The translations under genes were made by a program, and so were the position numbers. This document shows positions 22,035-34,900 of a stretch of 64,000 nt of DNA, in pieces; position 1 is the stretch's first letter; each line of letters starts with the position of its first letter. Origin of the DNA: Scolanthus callimorphus. Lineage: Eukaryota; Cnidaria; Anthozoa; Actiniaria; Edwardsiidae. The notes below the pieces were generated by a model that saw nothing but the letters and a program-made list of their open reading frames with translations, was not told the origin of the DNA and made no database searches. The stretch is taken from the NCBI GenBank assembly GCA_033964015.1, contig CM066913.1, positions 34,919,577 through 34,983,576 of the forward strand. Direction: 5' to 3'.

Positions 22035-25000
22035 TCACACTTCCTCTGAAAACAAAAACCACATAACAATCAGTGATGACTTTGAGAAACGTACTAGTGT
22101 TACTGTGTCGTACGTAATGGCTGATCACCCAAAGTACGCCTGCCTGCCCGTCTTTCCGCCTGAATGTCTGTCCATCGTGTATGTCTATCACGTTGGTCAT
22201 CTTGTCTGTCCGTCCGTCTGTCAAGTCGGTCATCTTGTCTGTCAGTCTGTTTGTCAAGTCGGTCATCTTGCCTGTCCATCCGTCCACCAAGTCGGTCATC
22301 TTCCATCTGCCTATTTGCTTGCCTGCCATGCCCATCTTTCTGTTTGTCTGTCTATCCATCATGTCTATCTGTCAAGTTGGTCATCTTGTCTTTTCTGTCT
22401 TTCTGACATGTCCTAAAGCATAATATCACATTTAAACTGACTGACCAACGCACCTGGTACTCGGTGAAATTGTCTGACAAACTGCATGTTCAACAGTTCA
22501 CTGGTTGTGGGACGACGAGCCGGGTCCTGTTGAATGGGGAGAGATTGGGAGTGAATGAGTGAATTCAATACATGTAAACACAGCCTTAACTTTACAAATA
22601 GTACCACTTACCATCTGAAGGCAGCTTTCGATGAGCTCTCTGAACTGCATGTCCAGGGGGGCTAGATTGGCGACCTAGTAAAATAGCTAATTTGTTAAAA
22701 ATATCCATGATGACATCCAGAGGTAAACCCTGGGTTACATTTCGATATTCAAGAATTGTTTTTTACCCATATACTAAAAGTGTACACGATTCGAAGGATT
22801 GAGCAGATACAGAGTACGAAATGTAACATGCAATACAACAACTAGTTCCTACCTGCTGACGTAGCTCATCATAGTCGCTTGAGGGGCATTCGCCAGTCAA
22901 CTCCAATGCCAATGCTGCAAGACTGAACACATCAGCTGGACGGCCATGGGGAAGCTCTCTGGCAACCTGTTGACAACCCCATCCATTCATGATCATTTAG
23001 AATTGGATCAGATGTCTACAAAAAGGGTCATCTCCAACACAACAAGGGGTCCCACCCAATACAGTACAGCATCCCACTCAACGCATTACAGGGTCCCACC
23101 AGCACAGCATCAAACTTAACACAGTACGGGATCCCTCCCACTACAGCACAGCCTCCAACCCAATACAACACAGCATCCCACCCTACACAACACAGGGTCC
23201 CACCCACTAACAGCACAGCATTCCACTCAACATAGTACAGGGTCCCACCCAATACAACACAGCATCCAACTTAACACAGTACGGGGTCCCTCCAACTACA
23301 GCACAGCCTCCCACCAAATACAACACATAGTCCCACCCACTACTGCACAGCATCCCACTCAACATAGTACAGGGTTTCTCCCATTCCAGCACAGCGTCCC
23401 ACTTAACACAGTAGAGGGTTTCTCCCATTCCAGCACAGCATCCCTCTTAACACAGCACAGGGTCCGACCTAATACAGCACACAACCTCCCACCCAATACA
23501 ACACATAGTCCCACCCACTACCGCACAGCATCCCACTCAACATAGTACAGGGTTTCTCCCATTTCAGCAAAGCGTCCCACTTAACACAGTACAGGGTCCG
23601 ACCCAATACAGCACACAACCTCCCCACCCAATACAACACAGAGTCCCACCCACTACCGCACAGCATCCACTCAACATAGTACAGGGTTTCTCCCATTTCA
23701 GCAAAGCGTCCCACTTAACACAGTACAGGGTCCGACCCAATACAGCACACAACCTCCCACCCAATACAACACAGAGTCCCACCCACTACCGCACAGCATC
23801 CCACTCAACATAGTACAGGGATTCTCCCATTCCAGCACAGCGTCCCACTTAACACAGTACAGGGTCCCACCCAATACAGCACACAACCTCCCACCCAATA
23901 CAACACAGAGTCCCACCCACTACCGCACAGCATCCACTCAACATAGTACAGGGTTTCTCCCATTTCAGCAAAGCGTCCCACTTAACACAGTACAGGGTCC
24001 GACCCAATACAGCACACAACCTCCCACCCAATACAACACAGAGTCCCACCCACTACCGCACAGCATCCCACTCAACATAGTACAGGGATTCTCCCATTCC
24101 AGCACAGCGTCCCACTTAACACAGTACAGGGTCCCACCCAATACAGCACACAACCTCCCACCCAATACAACACAGAGTCCCACCCACTACCGCACAGCAT
24201 CCACTCAACATAGTACAGGGTTTCTCCCATTTCAGCAAAGCGTCCCACTTAACACAGTACAGGGTCCGACCCAATACAGCACACAACCTCCCACCCAATA
24301 CAACACAGAGTCCCACCCACTACCGCACAGCATCCCACTCAACATAGTACAGGGATTCTCCCATTCCAGCACAGCGTCCCACTTAACACAGTACAGGGTC
24401 CCACCCAATACAGCACACAACCTCCCACCCAATACAACACAGAGTCCCACCCACTACCACACAGCATCCCACTCAACATAGTACAGGGTTTCTCCCATTC
24501 CAGCACAGCGTCCCTCTTAACACAGTACAGGGTCCGACCCAATACAGCACACAACCTCCCACCCAATACAACACAGAGTCCCACCCACTACCACACAGCA
24601 TCCCACTCAACATAGTACAGGGTTTCTCCCATTCCAGCACAGCGTCCCTCTTAACACAGTACAGGGCTCAACCCAATACAGCACACAACCTCCCACCCAA
24701 TACAACACAGAGTCCCACCCACTACCACACAGCATCCCACTCAACATAGTACAGGGTTTCTCCCATTCCAGCACAGCGTCCCTCTTAACACAGTACAGGG
24801 TCCGACCAATACAGCACACAACCTCCCACCCAATACAACACAGAGTCCCACCCACTACCACACAGCATCCCACTCAACATAGTACAGGGTTTCTCCCATT
24901 CCAGCACAGCGTCCCTCTTAACACAGTACAGGGCTCAACCCAATACAGCACACAACCTCCCACCCAATACAACACAGAGTCCCACCCACTACCGCACAGC

Positions 25001-28000
25001 ATCCCACTCAACATAGTACAGGGTCCCACCCAATACAGCACACAACCTCCCACCCAATATTACACAGAGTCCCACCCACTACCACACAGCATCCCACTCA
25101 ACACAGTACAGGGTTTCTCCCATTCCAGCAAAGCGCCCCACTTAACACAGTACAGGGTCCCACCCAATACAGCACACAGCCTCCCACCCAATACAACACA
25201 GGGTCCTAAACACTGCACACACTTTGTACCAAATACAATGCACAATCCATCACTTCTGCATAGCACAGGGACCAAGTGAATAATAAGTTGTTTATCATTT
25301 GGTTCACGCACCTCAGGTGAAATAAAGCCTGGAGTGCCCATCATTCTAAGTCCAGCATTGGTGAATTCATCCTCAAGCTTTCTGGCAGCATCAAAATCAG
25401 CTAATTTTGCCCTGAAAAGCTCTCCATGTCCTGGATGCTGGCACAACAACACATTCATGGCTGAAAACAAAACAAAACACAAACATGAATGAGATGATTG
25501 GTGAAAACAAAAACCACCATGAACACGCCAAGTAGAGCCAGTAAATGAGCCCTGTGCATACCTTTGATATCCTTGTGTATAATACCCTGCGTGTGCAGGT
25601 GATTGACAGCTGACAGCACCTGCGTCCAGTAAAACATCACCTCATTCATCGACATGCGAATGCTGCTCCTCCTTAGATGGTTCAGGTAATCTCTCAATGA
25701 CATGTCTAAAATAAGCACAGCACACATAACATTGGCAACTGTTTGTTGAAAGTTAATGATTCACCTAGCCAATCAGTGACCAAGTTACATTTGACACTTG
25801 TGATTAACCAGCCATCTATTTAACACTTGTGCCCTGCTAGATTTTGAAAGGATGGGTCCTTTGGACTGCCTGCTCATAAACATACTGTTTTGGTACTTTT
25901 GTATTGGGCCTACAAGTCTGGGAAGTCGGCTTCCAACACTTACATTTTACTTAGAACTGATAACCTTTGCTCCTAAACACCATAAAAATATGATCTGTCA
26001 CCCAAAGATACCTTCAGGTTTTTACGCTCAGAAAATCGAAAAACCAGAACTCAATGGGTCTCAAGGAGTTTTTTTGGACATCTCCAGGAGTTTTCCAAGA
26101 CACTTTTCATTCTACTGTCCAATTTGGATAGCATTTGGAACTTGAAAATGATTTTCCAGATCATTACATTTTTCATTTTGCAAATTATAAAATCCGTTTC
26201 TATTTTTCAAGGGGTTTTCCAAGTATTTGTTCAAAATTCGAGGACTTTGAAGGACTTTCCAAGAGTTCACTCCAGGAGCTGTACGAACCGTGTACCTACC
26301 ACAAAGCTCCATAAAGATGTTTGCTGCTCCCCTTTCATCTTTAAGTGTGACACAATAATGCTTGACAATGTTTACATGTTCACCCATAGCGTTGTACACT
26401 GCCAACTCTACCCCATCTCCAATACCGTAACGAGTCTGAGGATGATACAAGATAGAGTCAGGAAATTACAGATTTATCAACAACAAAAATGAGTAATAAT
26501 TATTTACCTCCTTCAAAACTATTGTTTCCCTGCCATTGCCAAGGGATCTGGTGGTCACTTTGTAGACATCCCCATTCCTACCATGGCTGAGTCTCTCTGG
26601 GTCTTTGTGGTAATCTATCTCCTCTTGAAACAACGTGCCTCTTGGGATACCCACATGATTCTAAGAGACAACAAAAATGGAACATTGTAGCCAGTTGCAA
26701 GCATCATACAGGAAAAATAAATGAAAAAGCAAACATTCTAACATACAAACAAACAATTGAAGTTGTGAGTTCATTTTTCCATCACAAGCCAATGCTTGAC
26801 ATCTCCTGAGGCAATGTCGGGAGGCCTCATGCCTGACAATACACAGACCACTCACCGAGAACAAGACCAGTCCAGGCTGGCGTGTTTGGTGACGAAGCGT
26901 AAAGGCAGGACTAAGTTGAGGCTGCTGTGGTTGGGGTTGCGCTTGTGCTTGTCCCACATTGGTAGGTGCATTACTTGGACCTGGGGGGTTCTCAGCATGA
27001 CTTGTACCAGCCTTTCTAATAATACCGCCATGGATCCTGGAAAAACAGAGAACAGTAACTACATAAAATGTATGTTTTCATGATAGATAATTTAACTCGC
27101 AACTATAAATATCCGACCCCTAAAATTAAAACTTACTTGGCAAAAAACTGAAATGTTAACAGTTTTGGTCGTCCTAGTCCTAGTGCACTTGTTGCACTCA
27201 AGGGAAAGCCTCATGAAGCTTCTTGTTTCACTCAAGCTGGTCGCAAAGCGAGCACAATCTTGTCAAATTCTAGCTGCTTTTCGGTTACCCTGCGAGCAGT
27301 GGCTTCCTCCTGTCTTAGGCCGATGACAAGCGAGGGAGAGAAACCACTGGGAGCAAGCCTTGGTTTTCCATTGAGTAAGAGTGCGAGTCACATCTGGGCA
27401 AATGGACTTCACACATGCGACTTGACTTTTCGTATGACAAATCCGGCTAGATTCTCAGCCATGTTTTAGCAGTTTCCCCCCACCAACGTGTTAGAATTTC
27501 CCTCAAAACATACAGATAAGCTCACTATTGCTCATAGAAATTTATTATACCATGTTTTCAGGTTTATTGCTGTGCTTTTTCATAGCTGTTTTGGATTCCT
27601 GGCGATTTCAGCCGTTTGATTGAGTATGTCATCAAGTACTAAACTAAACTGAAAGTTTAACAGCCAGTGCCCCCAATACAGTACCTCATTCAAAACACTT
27701 TCAGTGCATGAATGAGGCAAAAATGTGACAATTTTTATGCCTCTAATTTCATAAACAAGTTTTTACTAACACCAATAAGAGTGGCCTACCTTAACTCATT
27801 ACACTTGGCCACTTGACACACTGGCATCTGACAAGTGTTCGCATGATACTGTAGGTAGCACTCAAAAGTCTTACCACGATAACATGATGTTGGATTACAA
27901 CTACTGCTGTAATGCAGGGCCTCTACTTTCATCTAGAAGAAAAAAAAAAATTGTTAAGGTATGGAGAATCAGCATTATTTATTTATTTTGCTTCGCCACT

Positions 28001-31000
28001 ACATACTAAAGAAACATTAAACAATAATAGGGAATAAAAAAAGAATACTTCAACATAGATATGTGGCAGGGACATGTACTTGCATGCCAACGTTCTAAAG
28101 AAAACTCCTCACCTCTTTACAGTAGGGCCTGTTACAGGTCTCATCTCTACAGAAGAAGCTGTGTCGCAAGGTTTGCATCAGATTCTCCACCATCTGTAGA
28201 TACAATACACTGGTTAACAACATTACTGGTAGGGTTAGCCATCTATAAAAATGGTTCAATTTGACCCCAAGAAACAGTTCCAGAGCACAATTTTTCCTAA
28301 TTACATGGCAATGTTTCTAATTACAGGGTATTGCCTGTAATCATAGGGTCAAAAGAAATGCAAGTAATTAATTAATTAATTAATTAACTGTGGTATTACT
28401 GCAACTAAGGACAAATGGACAGCTTTTGTTGAGATATTTTTCAGAAAAACTATAAGCATCTTGTTTATGCATTGTTGGAACAAATTGAACCTTTCATGTT
28501 ATTCAAAGAGAACATCTCATCTCACCTGCCTACAATAGGGGAGGGTACAGTTGTCAGTTCTACAACCAGAGCTGTGCTGCAATGTTACAATCAGCAGCCT
28601 TGCAAACTAAACAAAAAACAGAGCATAGGTTAACTAAATATCCACGTATTCAAATGCCTCATTAGTGGTCCCTGATCTGAGAACCTCTTGCCAATTATTT
28701 ATTCCTTCTGTGCAGGCCTTCTGATATTTTGTGTAAAAAAAATACTGAATTTCGCTGGATTTTAAGATGTAATCCATTTGAAAATTGAGTAACGATTGGA
28801 AAAAATTCTTGGAACAACATTATTTCCATCATATTGTAGACTTTAGACTGCTTGCAGCCCCTTCTTCGGCGAACGTCCGTAAATCGAGGGAACTTTTTTT
28901 CCTTGCGGCGCGCTTCGATTTGTTTACAGTGTCAAGTTACTCAGGAGAGGGAGAGACGCGCCACTGGGGGAAAATGCCGAAAGAAGGGACTGCGGACACT
29001 CCTTTCAGAAACCTGGCTTTTTTTCTGTCAAATACATCATTCTCACCCTGGACTGTGAATAATCCCTGAATAAAATCGACGACAGCTAAATGTCAATTAT
29101 GCCAATCAATTTTGTGATGAGAACCGGATCGTGTAGGTTTGGTACAAAAATGTAAACACTGTAAACAAAAGTCGAAGCCCTGCCGCGGGGAAAAAAACTT
29201 CTCCCTCGATATACGGCCATTCGCCAAAGAAGGGGCTAACAAGCAGTCTATGTAACTGCAGAATGTTGTTTTCTTTACGGAGCAGCGATAACCCATCACG
29301 GTCTATGTACATCAGCACTTAAGCAGTTATTGGCGCAGTGCTGATAGATCGTTACACTCTAGCCAATCTGATTGTTCAAGTGAAATTCCTTTGACAAAAC
29401 CAGGTTTCTGAAAGGAGTGTCCGCAGTCCCTTCTTTCAGCATTTTCCCTCCCATGGTGCATCTCTCCCTCTCCTGGGTAACTCGACACTGTAAACAAATT
29501 GAAGCACGTAGCGGTGTTAAAAACATTCTCTCGATTTACGGACTCGACACTGTAAACAAATTGAAGCGCGTAGCGGGTAAAAACATTCTCTCGATTTACG
29601 GACTCGACACTGTAAACAAATTGAAGCTTGTAGCGGGTTAAAAACATTCTCTCGATTTACGGACTTGACACTGTAAACAAATTGAAGCGTGTAGCAGGTA
29701 AAAAACATTCTCTCGATTTACGGACTTGACACTGTAAACAAATTGAAGCGTGTAGCGGGTAAAAAACATTCTCTCGATTTACGGACGTTTGCCGAAGAAG
29801 GGGCTGCAAGCAGTCTATGTAGACTTCTGTCTTACTGCTTTTTGACATCTGATTTAAAAAAATCATTTCTTAGTTGTCCAAATCCATACAATTTGTATAG
29901 GTTAACAGCACTATGAAATGATCATCAACAGCCAACACCATATCTTCACAACTTTGAAAAAAAATTTCTCAGGTTTCCTTGGGAATTTCTTCTCGGTGTT
30001 ATCACCAATTCTTTATTTTATCAATACCTTTCATAAAATGCTAGAAACAAGGATATTGGTTTCGACTGTATCGGTCGCAATTTCAAGCCCTGTAAGAGCA
30101 GGCTTTCTTTTCTGCCTTGCCATGAGCAATACAGAAAATGTTTCTGCCCATGCTTAAAGGCCCATCACCAACCGGGAGCCTTTGCGCCCCGTTTTCTTTT
30201 GTTTTCAAACTGATCCATTGTTTTTCGGGTGCTCTGATTGGCTAAGAGTCCGCAAAGGCTCTCGGTTGGTAATGGGCCTTTAAATACAAATAACAATCGC
30301 CATTACTCTTGTTGTTTTTCAAATTTCATGGAGATTTGCAAAAGTGGGTCAAATGTTTCAATTTTTTTTATACAAGAAGTATTCAGGATTTTTTCAAGTT
30401 CTGGGTTTCCTTTGTAATTGCTATGAATATAGATTGTTACAAGCCTTAGAAGGCAGCTAAAACAAAATGCATAGATACCTGATTGAGACTTGGCCGTTGC
30501 ATATTCTGACAGCAACTATTACCATCTGGTGAAGCAGTCCTATTAGCAGGATTATTGGCCTGCTGTTGAACATTACGTACTGAAGCCCTATTAGCAGGCT
30601 TATTGGCCTGATGTTGAACATTATGTACTGAAGCCCTATTAGCAGGCTGATTGGCCTGATGTTGCACATTATGTACTGAAGCCCTATTACCAGGGTTACT
30701 ATCATCAGCTTCACTTGACATGTCCACATCAGAGCCCTGAGTTTTCTAAGAATGGAAATGAAAAATATTATAAGAAAAACATTTTGTCAAAACATCTACG
30801 GTAGTGCATTTGGCTCACTCTGGTACACTGCACTCACTGAATGCACTCATGCAAGGAAACATGATCTCCTCTGCACGATGTTTAACATAGTTCAAAACAT
30901 TGTACCTATATCCTTCCATGACCATCTTAGTTTTATCACAACTGTCACTCGCCATAACCATCCCTTTAAGCTCAGCATTCTTGCCCCTCTAAAAGATGTC

Positions 31001-34000
31001 TATACTATGAAAACCACTAGAGTGGTAAAACAACACTTCGAGATCCAGTCCCCAGGCTAACGATTTTCTGTACCAAGTGATCATTGTTTTGATGCACCAT
31101 ATGATCATTGTTTTGAAATAGAAAGTGAGAAAGTGTCAAATGAAAATTAATTACTTGCTCTGCATGACACAATCTCCTGATGATTCAGTATCTTCACTCT
31201 CCTCGTCCTCCTCATCTTCCTTCTCCATGTCCACATCGCCACTACTCAAAGGTCTCTTGCCATCACTGTCGTCATCCCTGCCTCCACCTCCAGCCCCTCC
31301 CCCACCACCCTCAAACCCACCACTATCTCCTCCACCATTACTTCCGCTGTTACTGCTTCCTTCCTGGGAATTACCATCTGCACTCCCAGTACTGTTGTAA
31401 CTGTTACAACTACATGACCCAGTGTCTAAGCAAGAGCTAAGGGAGGGTGGGCCAGAAACTGATGTCTGTCTGCGGATGTTCTTTTTCTGTTTAAGGCAAT
31501 GACGTGGCCATCTGGAAATGCTTATTTTCCTTGTCTTTGTCTGTTTTTGCTTGGGGGGAGGGAGGTCCTCATCAGTCATCTGACTGATAACCAATGCGCT
31601 GGTCTCCAATACATGTTTTGACTTCTGGGCATTTCTCTTTATTCTCTTATTTTGCTTTGGCAAATGGTTTGAAGGCCCCACATCCAAAACCAAGACAACA
31701 TTCCTTTTCTTCATCCCAACCTTCTGCCTAAAGAATAAGCAAAGCAAAACAAAAGTAAAAAAAAGATATCAAAGAACAATTAAAATTAAAGAAAAGAAAA
31801 ACTAAGAAAAACAGAAAGTACTGTGGTTTTCAAATCTCACACAGGCCATACCTTTTGATGGGCTTTTGATGCAATTTGTTAACCCGCTTTGTCTCAGTCC
31901 TTTCCTCAGAGAGTGATGCTGTTTCTGGAGTACCCCCTTCAGTGTTGCTTTCTGCAGATATGTAGCTGAGTGGTTCTCCTGTGTTCTCCTTGGCACTGCA
32001 GTGATCCATTGAGGTCTTGGCCAGTGAGAAAATTTCAGTTGATGGTTTGTCCACTGCAAAGATAGAACACATGACAAATAAAGCATTTCATTTACTCAAA
32101 CATTTGACACACAACACACAAGTGTAAGCATTTCAAATGAACAGCATCAAGACGTTTATATTTTTAGTGTGCGCTTTACTTTGGGAATCACTCACTTTGA
32201 TGGTCTCCAAGAATCAGCATACTGATTCTTGTAGAATCAGCTAGCCGATTCTTGATCCTATGTGTGCAATGCATCATGGGACTAGAGCACTTGAATGTTT
32301 TCCCTTTAACAAGGTGCTTGTGTCAAGGTGCTTGTGTAAAATAAATTGCTTGACAGAAAAAAGTATTTTTTATTGAATCAATGTATAATAAAACAATTAT
32401 TGAATTCAGTTTTTGTGATATCCAGAATTAGTCCGGCGGATTAGAGCAAATTTTCGAGGAAATTGCGCATTTTAGGCTAAAGCTCCAATTTTTTGCCAGG
32501 TGATAGTTTTCAATGTATTTTTAAATCGTAGATATGGAGGCACGCTAGAATTCTTTCGTAGCGGAAGCTAGGGAGGTTTTAGAGTGAACTATTGTTTAGC
32601 TCAATAGCAGCCATTTTGAATGCTTTGTTATTCAAATGAGGTTTAGAACTTAGCTTTGTGAACATTCAAGTTGTTCTCTAGACTGCACAGCCATAGCAGC
32701 TCAACATTTGCTAATTCTGAACTATGGATTTGTTTGACTGACTTCGGTTGAACGTCTCCTTAGAGTTTTGGGTGATTATTAAATGTCACGACCAGTTTAT
32801 TGGGAATGTTTATAATTTATATTGTAAAACAATAGCCTGACTGAGATTTGATCAAATGTTTCAAGAATGACCAACAAATTCTAAAACATATCAAGATAAT
32901 TGGTACCATGTGTCGAATATGTAAAAAGAAGCTTGTCTCTGAAACTTTCACATGATATTTTCTACCTAGTACTGTGCTATACTCTATAAAACACGGACGA
33001 TAGAAGATTTCACTAAGTGCCGCAGAGCTCATGAATAACAAAGGATTCAAAGATGGCTGCCAATGGCAAAACAATGGTTCACATTAAAACTGTTCTAGCT
33101 TTCGCTACGAATAAAATTTAGCGTGCCTCCATATCTTATCTTCAATAAACTACTAAAAACTATTGACATGCAAAGTTTGGTGTCTTTAGCCAAAAGTGCG
33201 CAATTTATACGCTAATCCGCCGGACTAAATAAACAATGTCAAGATAAGTGGAATCAGGGGAGGCCTATCACAAAAACCTCATCCAATGATTGCTTAGAAC
33301 AGTATTTCCTTCTATAGTACCTGTCCAGAAAGCCATTGACCGGGGTTAGCGCATGCGCATCCACTGAAATTGCCTATCATGAGACCTTAAAATGGAACTT
33401 GCACGCTTAATTTTTGAACAACCTGTCAAAATATAGGTCCAATTCTAATCACCCAAAATACATTTAACTTTATCGTGAGTAACCAAAATAACAGTCCAGG
33501 TTTGTTAAATGACCTTTTAACTGTTAAACCAATACAAATCTATAGTGTTTATATCTATTATCAAGAGGATGGAATTGGATTACGATTTGAATTATTTGCT
33601 TGTCAGGCAAGCCTGCGAGTGCCCCTTTAAGTTTTCTTCAGTGGTCATTATTTTTCGTTTGCTAATGTGGTCAGCCTTAGAGGTCAGGGAGGCCGACTTC
33701 CTTGCACACCATGCTTACTCAACTGTAACAAAAACACATTCCTGCAATTGAGATCCCAGCCAATCAGAGTAGACCATGCATGCCTGTGCTCAAAATAGAA
33801 AATGAAAGCGGAACTACTCGTTCACAGAATTCATGTGACTTGCAGTTGGTTGCAGCAAGTAGGTTTTATGTAAGACGACGTTTTTCTCGTTGAAAATCAG
33901 AAATTATTTAATAATGGAGCAGATTTTGCACAACTGTGCAGTAAATTTTGCAACTGGAGTTTAGGAAATACTTACAGTGCAGTGGAAATGAATTTTAGGG

Positions 34001-34772
34001 CCCTGACCACTGCAAATGAATTTTCACTCGATGTACAAAATTGTACAAACTAGAAAAGACCAAAAAGGCTTATATCCCAGAAAGCCTTCATTGCCATTTC
34101 TTTATTAAACGAATTCCAGTTGACCAGAGAAAAGTTCGATTCGAACCTCGTGATACACAACATGCGAACAAGTCACTAGTGATGGAGGTTCAGTCTTTCT
34201 ATTTTTCACAACCTTTTCTCTCGATTAAAACATCCCTCCTGCTCTATGATTTAAAGATAACTATAGAAAGCAAATCTTACCTGAGCTAGATGCAGCTTTC
34301 TCTGCAAATTCCGCATCCTCTAACAGTTCGTCCGAGATCTTCGCCTTGCATACTGTAGAAATTCCATCGTCGTGTTCGACGGGTTCGCTTATTTTCTTCT
34401 CCCATTTACACCCAATTTTCCCTTCGCATGTTGCTTCTTTGAGTCCTTGGAGCTTTTTACGTACAACTATGTATTCGCTCGGAGAGTCCAAGTAAAGTTT
34501 ATCTTTGAATCCGCTGGACTCCAAAGGTGGAGGCGTTTTCAAGTGAGGATCGGGAGACTCCAATGGCGGCAGCCGAACTCTAAGTTGCGAAGGAAGACAC
34601 AACTCCGACGTCTCATCGTGGGCTTCCACCGAGTATTCACACGATATGAGTCGTGAAATACCTTTTCTAGGTTTCCTGTATTCGCATCGCCATCTTTGCA
34701 CTCTACCGGGAATCCTAACTGACCGGTTGCAGCTTTTGAAAGTTGCACTTTCTCGCGTGGCACAGGCGCCAT
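22035..34772 (-). CDS. multi-exon protein with HC3/TAZ-like zinc motifs and a MAP3K/NIK-like kinase domain
   Basis: Exons 5' to 3': 34281-34772 (start uncertain), 31852-32053, 31155-31727, 30479-30745, 28526-28606, 28113-28193, 27790-27932, 26856-27036, 26508-26660, 26300-26435, 25562-25705, 25312-25460, 22853-22966, 22612-22674, 22454-22526, 22035-22045. In order: a basic/acidic disordered N-terminus; a Gly/Ser/Glu-rich exon; three 16-aa repeats (NRASVHNVQHQANQPA); four His-Cys3 motifs (HSSGC-RTDNC-TLPYC; HSFFC-RDETC-NRPYC; HYSSSC...; HANTC-QMPVC-QVAKC) spaced as in CBP/p300 TAZ fingers; a Gln/Pro linker; then a kinase domain. Kinase motifs: loop SHGRNGDVYKV, Lys in IVLKE, NIFMELC, HKDIKAMNVLL, ADFDAARKL (DFG to DFD), GTPGFISPE, ADVFSLAALALEL, DPARRPT. 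NIFMEL and overall shape resemble MAP3K14 (NIK). The protein ends VPEEV. Catalysis is plausible because Lys, HxD Asp and DFx Asp are kept. A frame mismatch in exon 1 (MAPVPREK frame versus RWRCEYRKPRK frame) and another between 31155 and 30745 are unresolved. Function and location are unknown. Confidence 0.82.
22140..22410. repeat. CTGTC/AAGTCGGTCATCTTG-rich repeat tract
   Basis: Irregular repeats of GTCAAGTCGGTCATCTTGCC interspersed with GTCTGTC. It lies in the last kinase intron, and the ORFs here are artefacts. Confidence 0.8.
23035..25215. repeat. hierarchical minisatellite in a kinase intron (22, 133 and 267 bp)
   Basis: The basic unit is about 22 bp (CACCCAATACAGCACAGGGT plus CC). Six diverged units form a block of about 133 bp. 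Alternating 133/134-bp blocks (CATCCACTC versus CATCCCACTC; TTTCAGCAAAGC versus TTCCAGCACAGC) form a 267-bp higher-order unit, exact in spacing between about 23650 and 24450. The right part uses a single block type. It lies between the kinase activation-loop exon (25312) and the next exon (22966). Confidence 0.95.
28836..29824. mobile_element. composite inverted-repeat element with a 60-bp array in one arm
   Basis: The left end GACTGCTTGCAGCCCCTTCT...CGTCCGTAAATCGAG is mirrored at the right by CTCGATTTACGGACG...GAAGAAGGGGCTGCAAGCAG. The right arm has about five 60-bp copies of AAACATTCTCTCGATTTACG with CACTGTAAACAAATTGAAGC. A third, inverted partial copy lies at 29150-29260. Confidence 0.85.
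30154..30283. mobile_element. fold-back element (TTAAAGGCCCAT family)
   Basis: TTAAAGGCCCATCACCAACC...GCCTTTGCG is mirrored by CGCAAAGGC...GGTTGGTAATGGGCCTTTAA. Confidence 0.85.
30540..30700 (-). repeat. 48-bp coding repeat in the kinase gene
   Basis: Three tandem 48-bp units encode NRASVHNVQHQANQPA with small changes (KPA, RNVQQQANNPA). They lie within exon 30479-30745, just N-terminal to the zinc motifs. Confidence 0.85.
32431..33225. mobile_element. long fold-back TIR element with TA duplication
   Basis: GTCCGGCGGATTAG at the left and CTAATCCGCCGGAC at the right. Mirrored internal blocks include ATATGGAGGCACGCTA and TAGCGTGCCTCCATAT. TA lies on both sides (32429-32430, 33226-33227). No transposase ORF. 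Confidence 0.85.
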
Positions 34773-34900
34773 TTCGATGCGACGTGGCTTCTCTTTGGAG
34801 GACAAATTTAGCCTCAATTTCTCTGCCCTTTCAAAGTAAGGCCTCTAGTTTGTTCTATTTAAAAGTTTTAGTACTTTTTTCTATGAAATTAAGCGGTTAG

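Noticed and set aside
22000..22416. 138-codon ORF and its antisense partner
   Set aside because: Runs through a CTGTC-rich repeat tract in the final kinase intron; Cys/Leu-rich composition reflects the repeat.
23028..24873. Many Cys/Trp-rich minus-strand ORFs (MGLCVVLGGRL and similar)
   Set aside because: All are phase variants of the intronic higher-order satellite, inside the kinase gene's intron.
31125..31440. Ser/Pro-rich plus-strand ORFs
   Set aside because: Antisense shadows of the Gly/Glu-rich kinase-gene exon 31155-31727.
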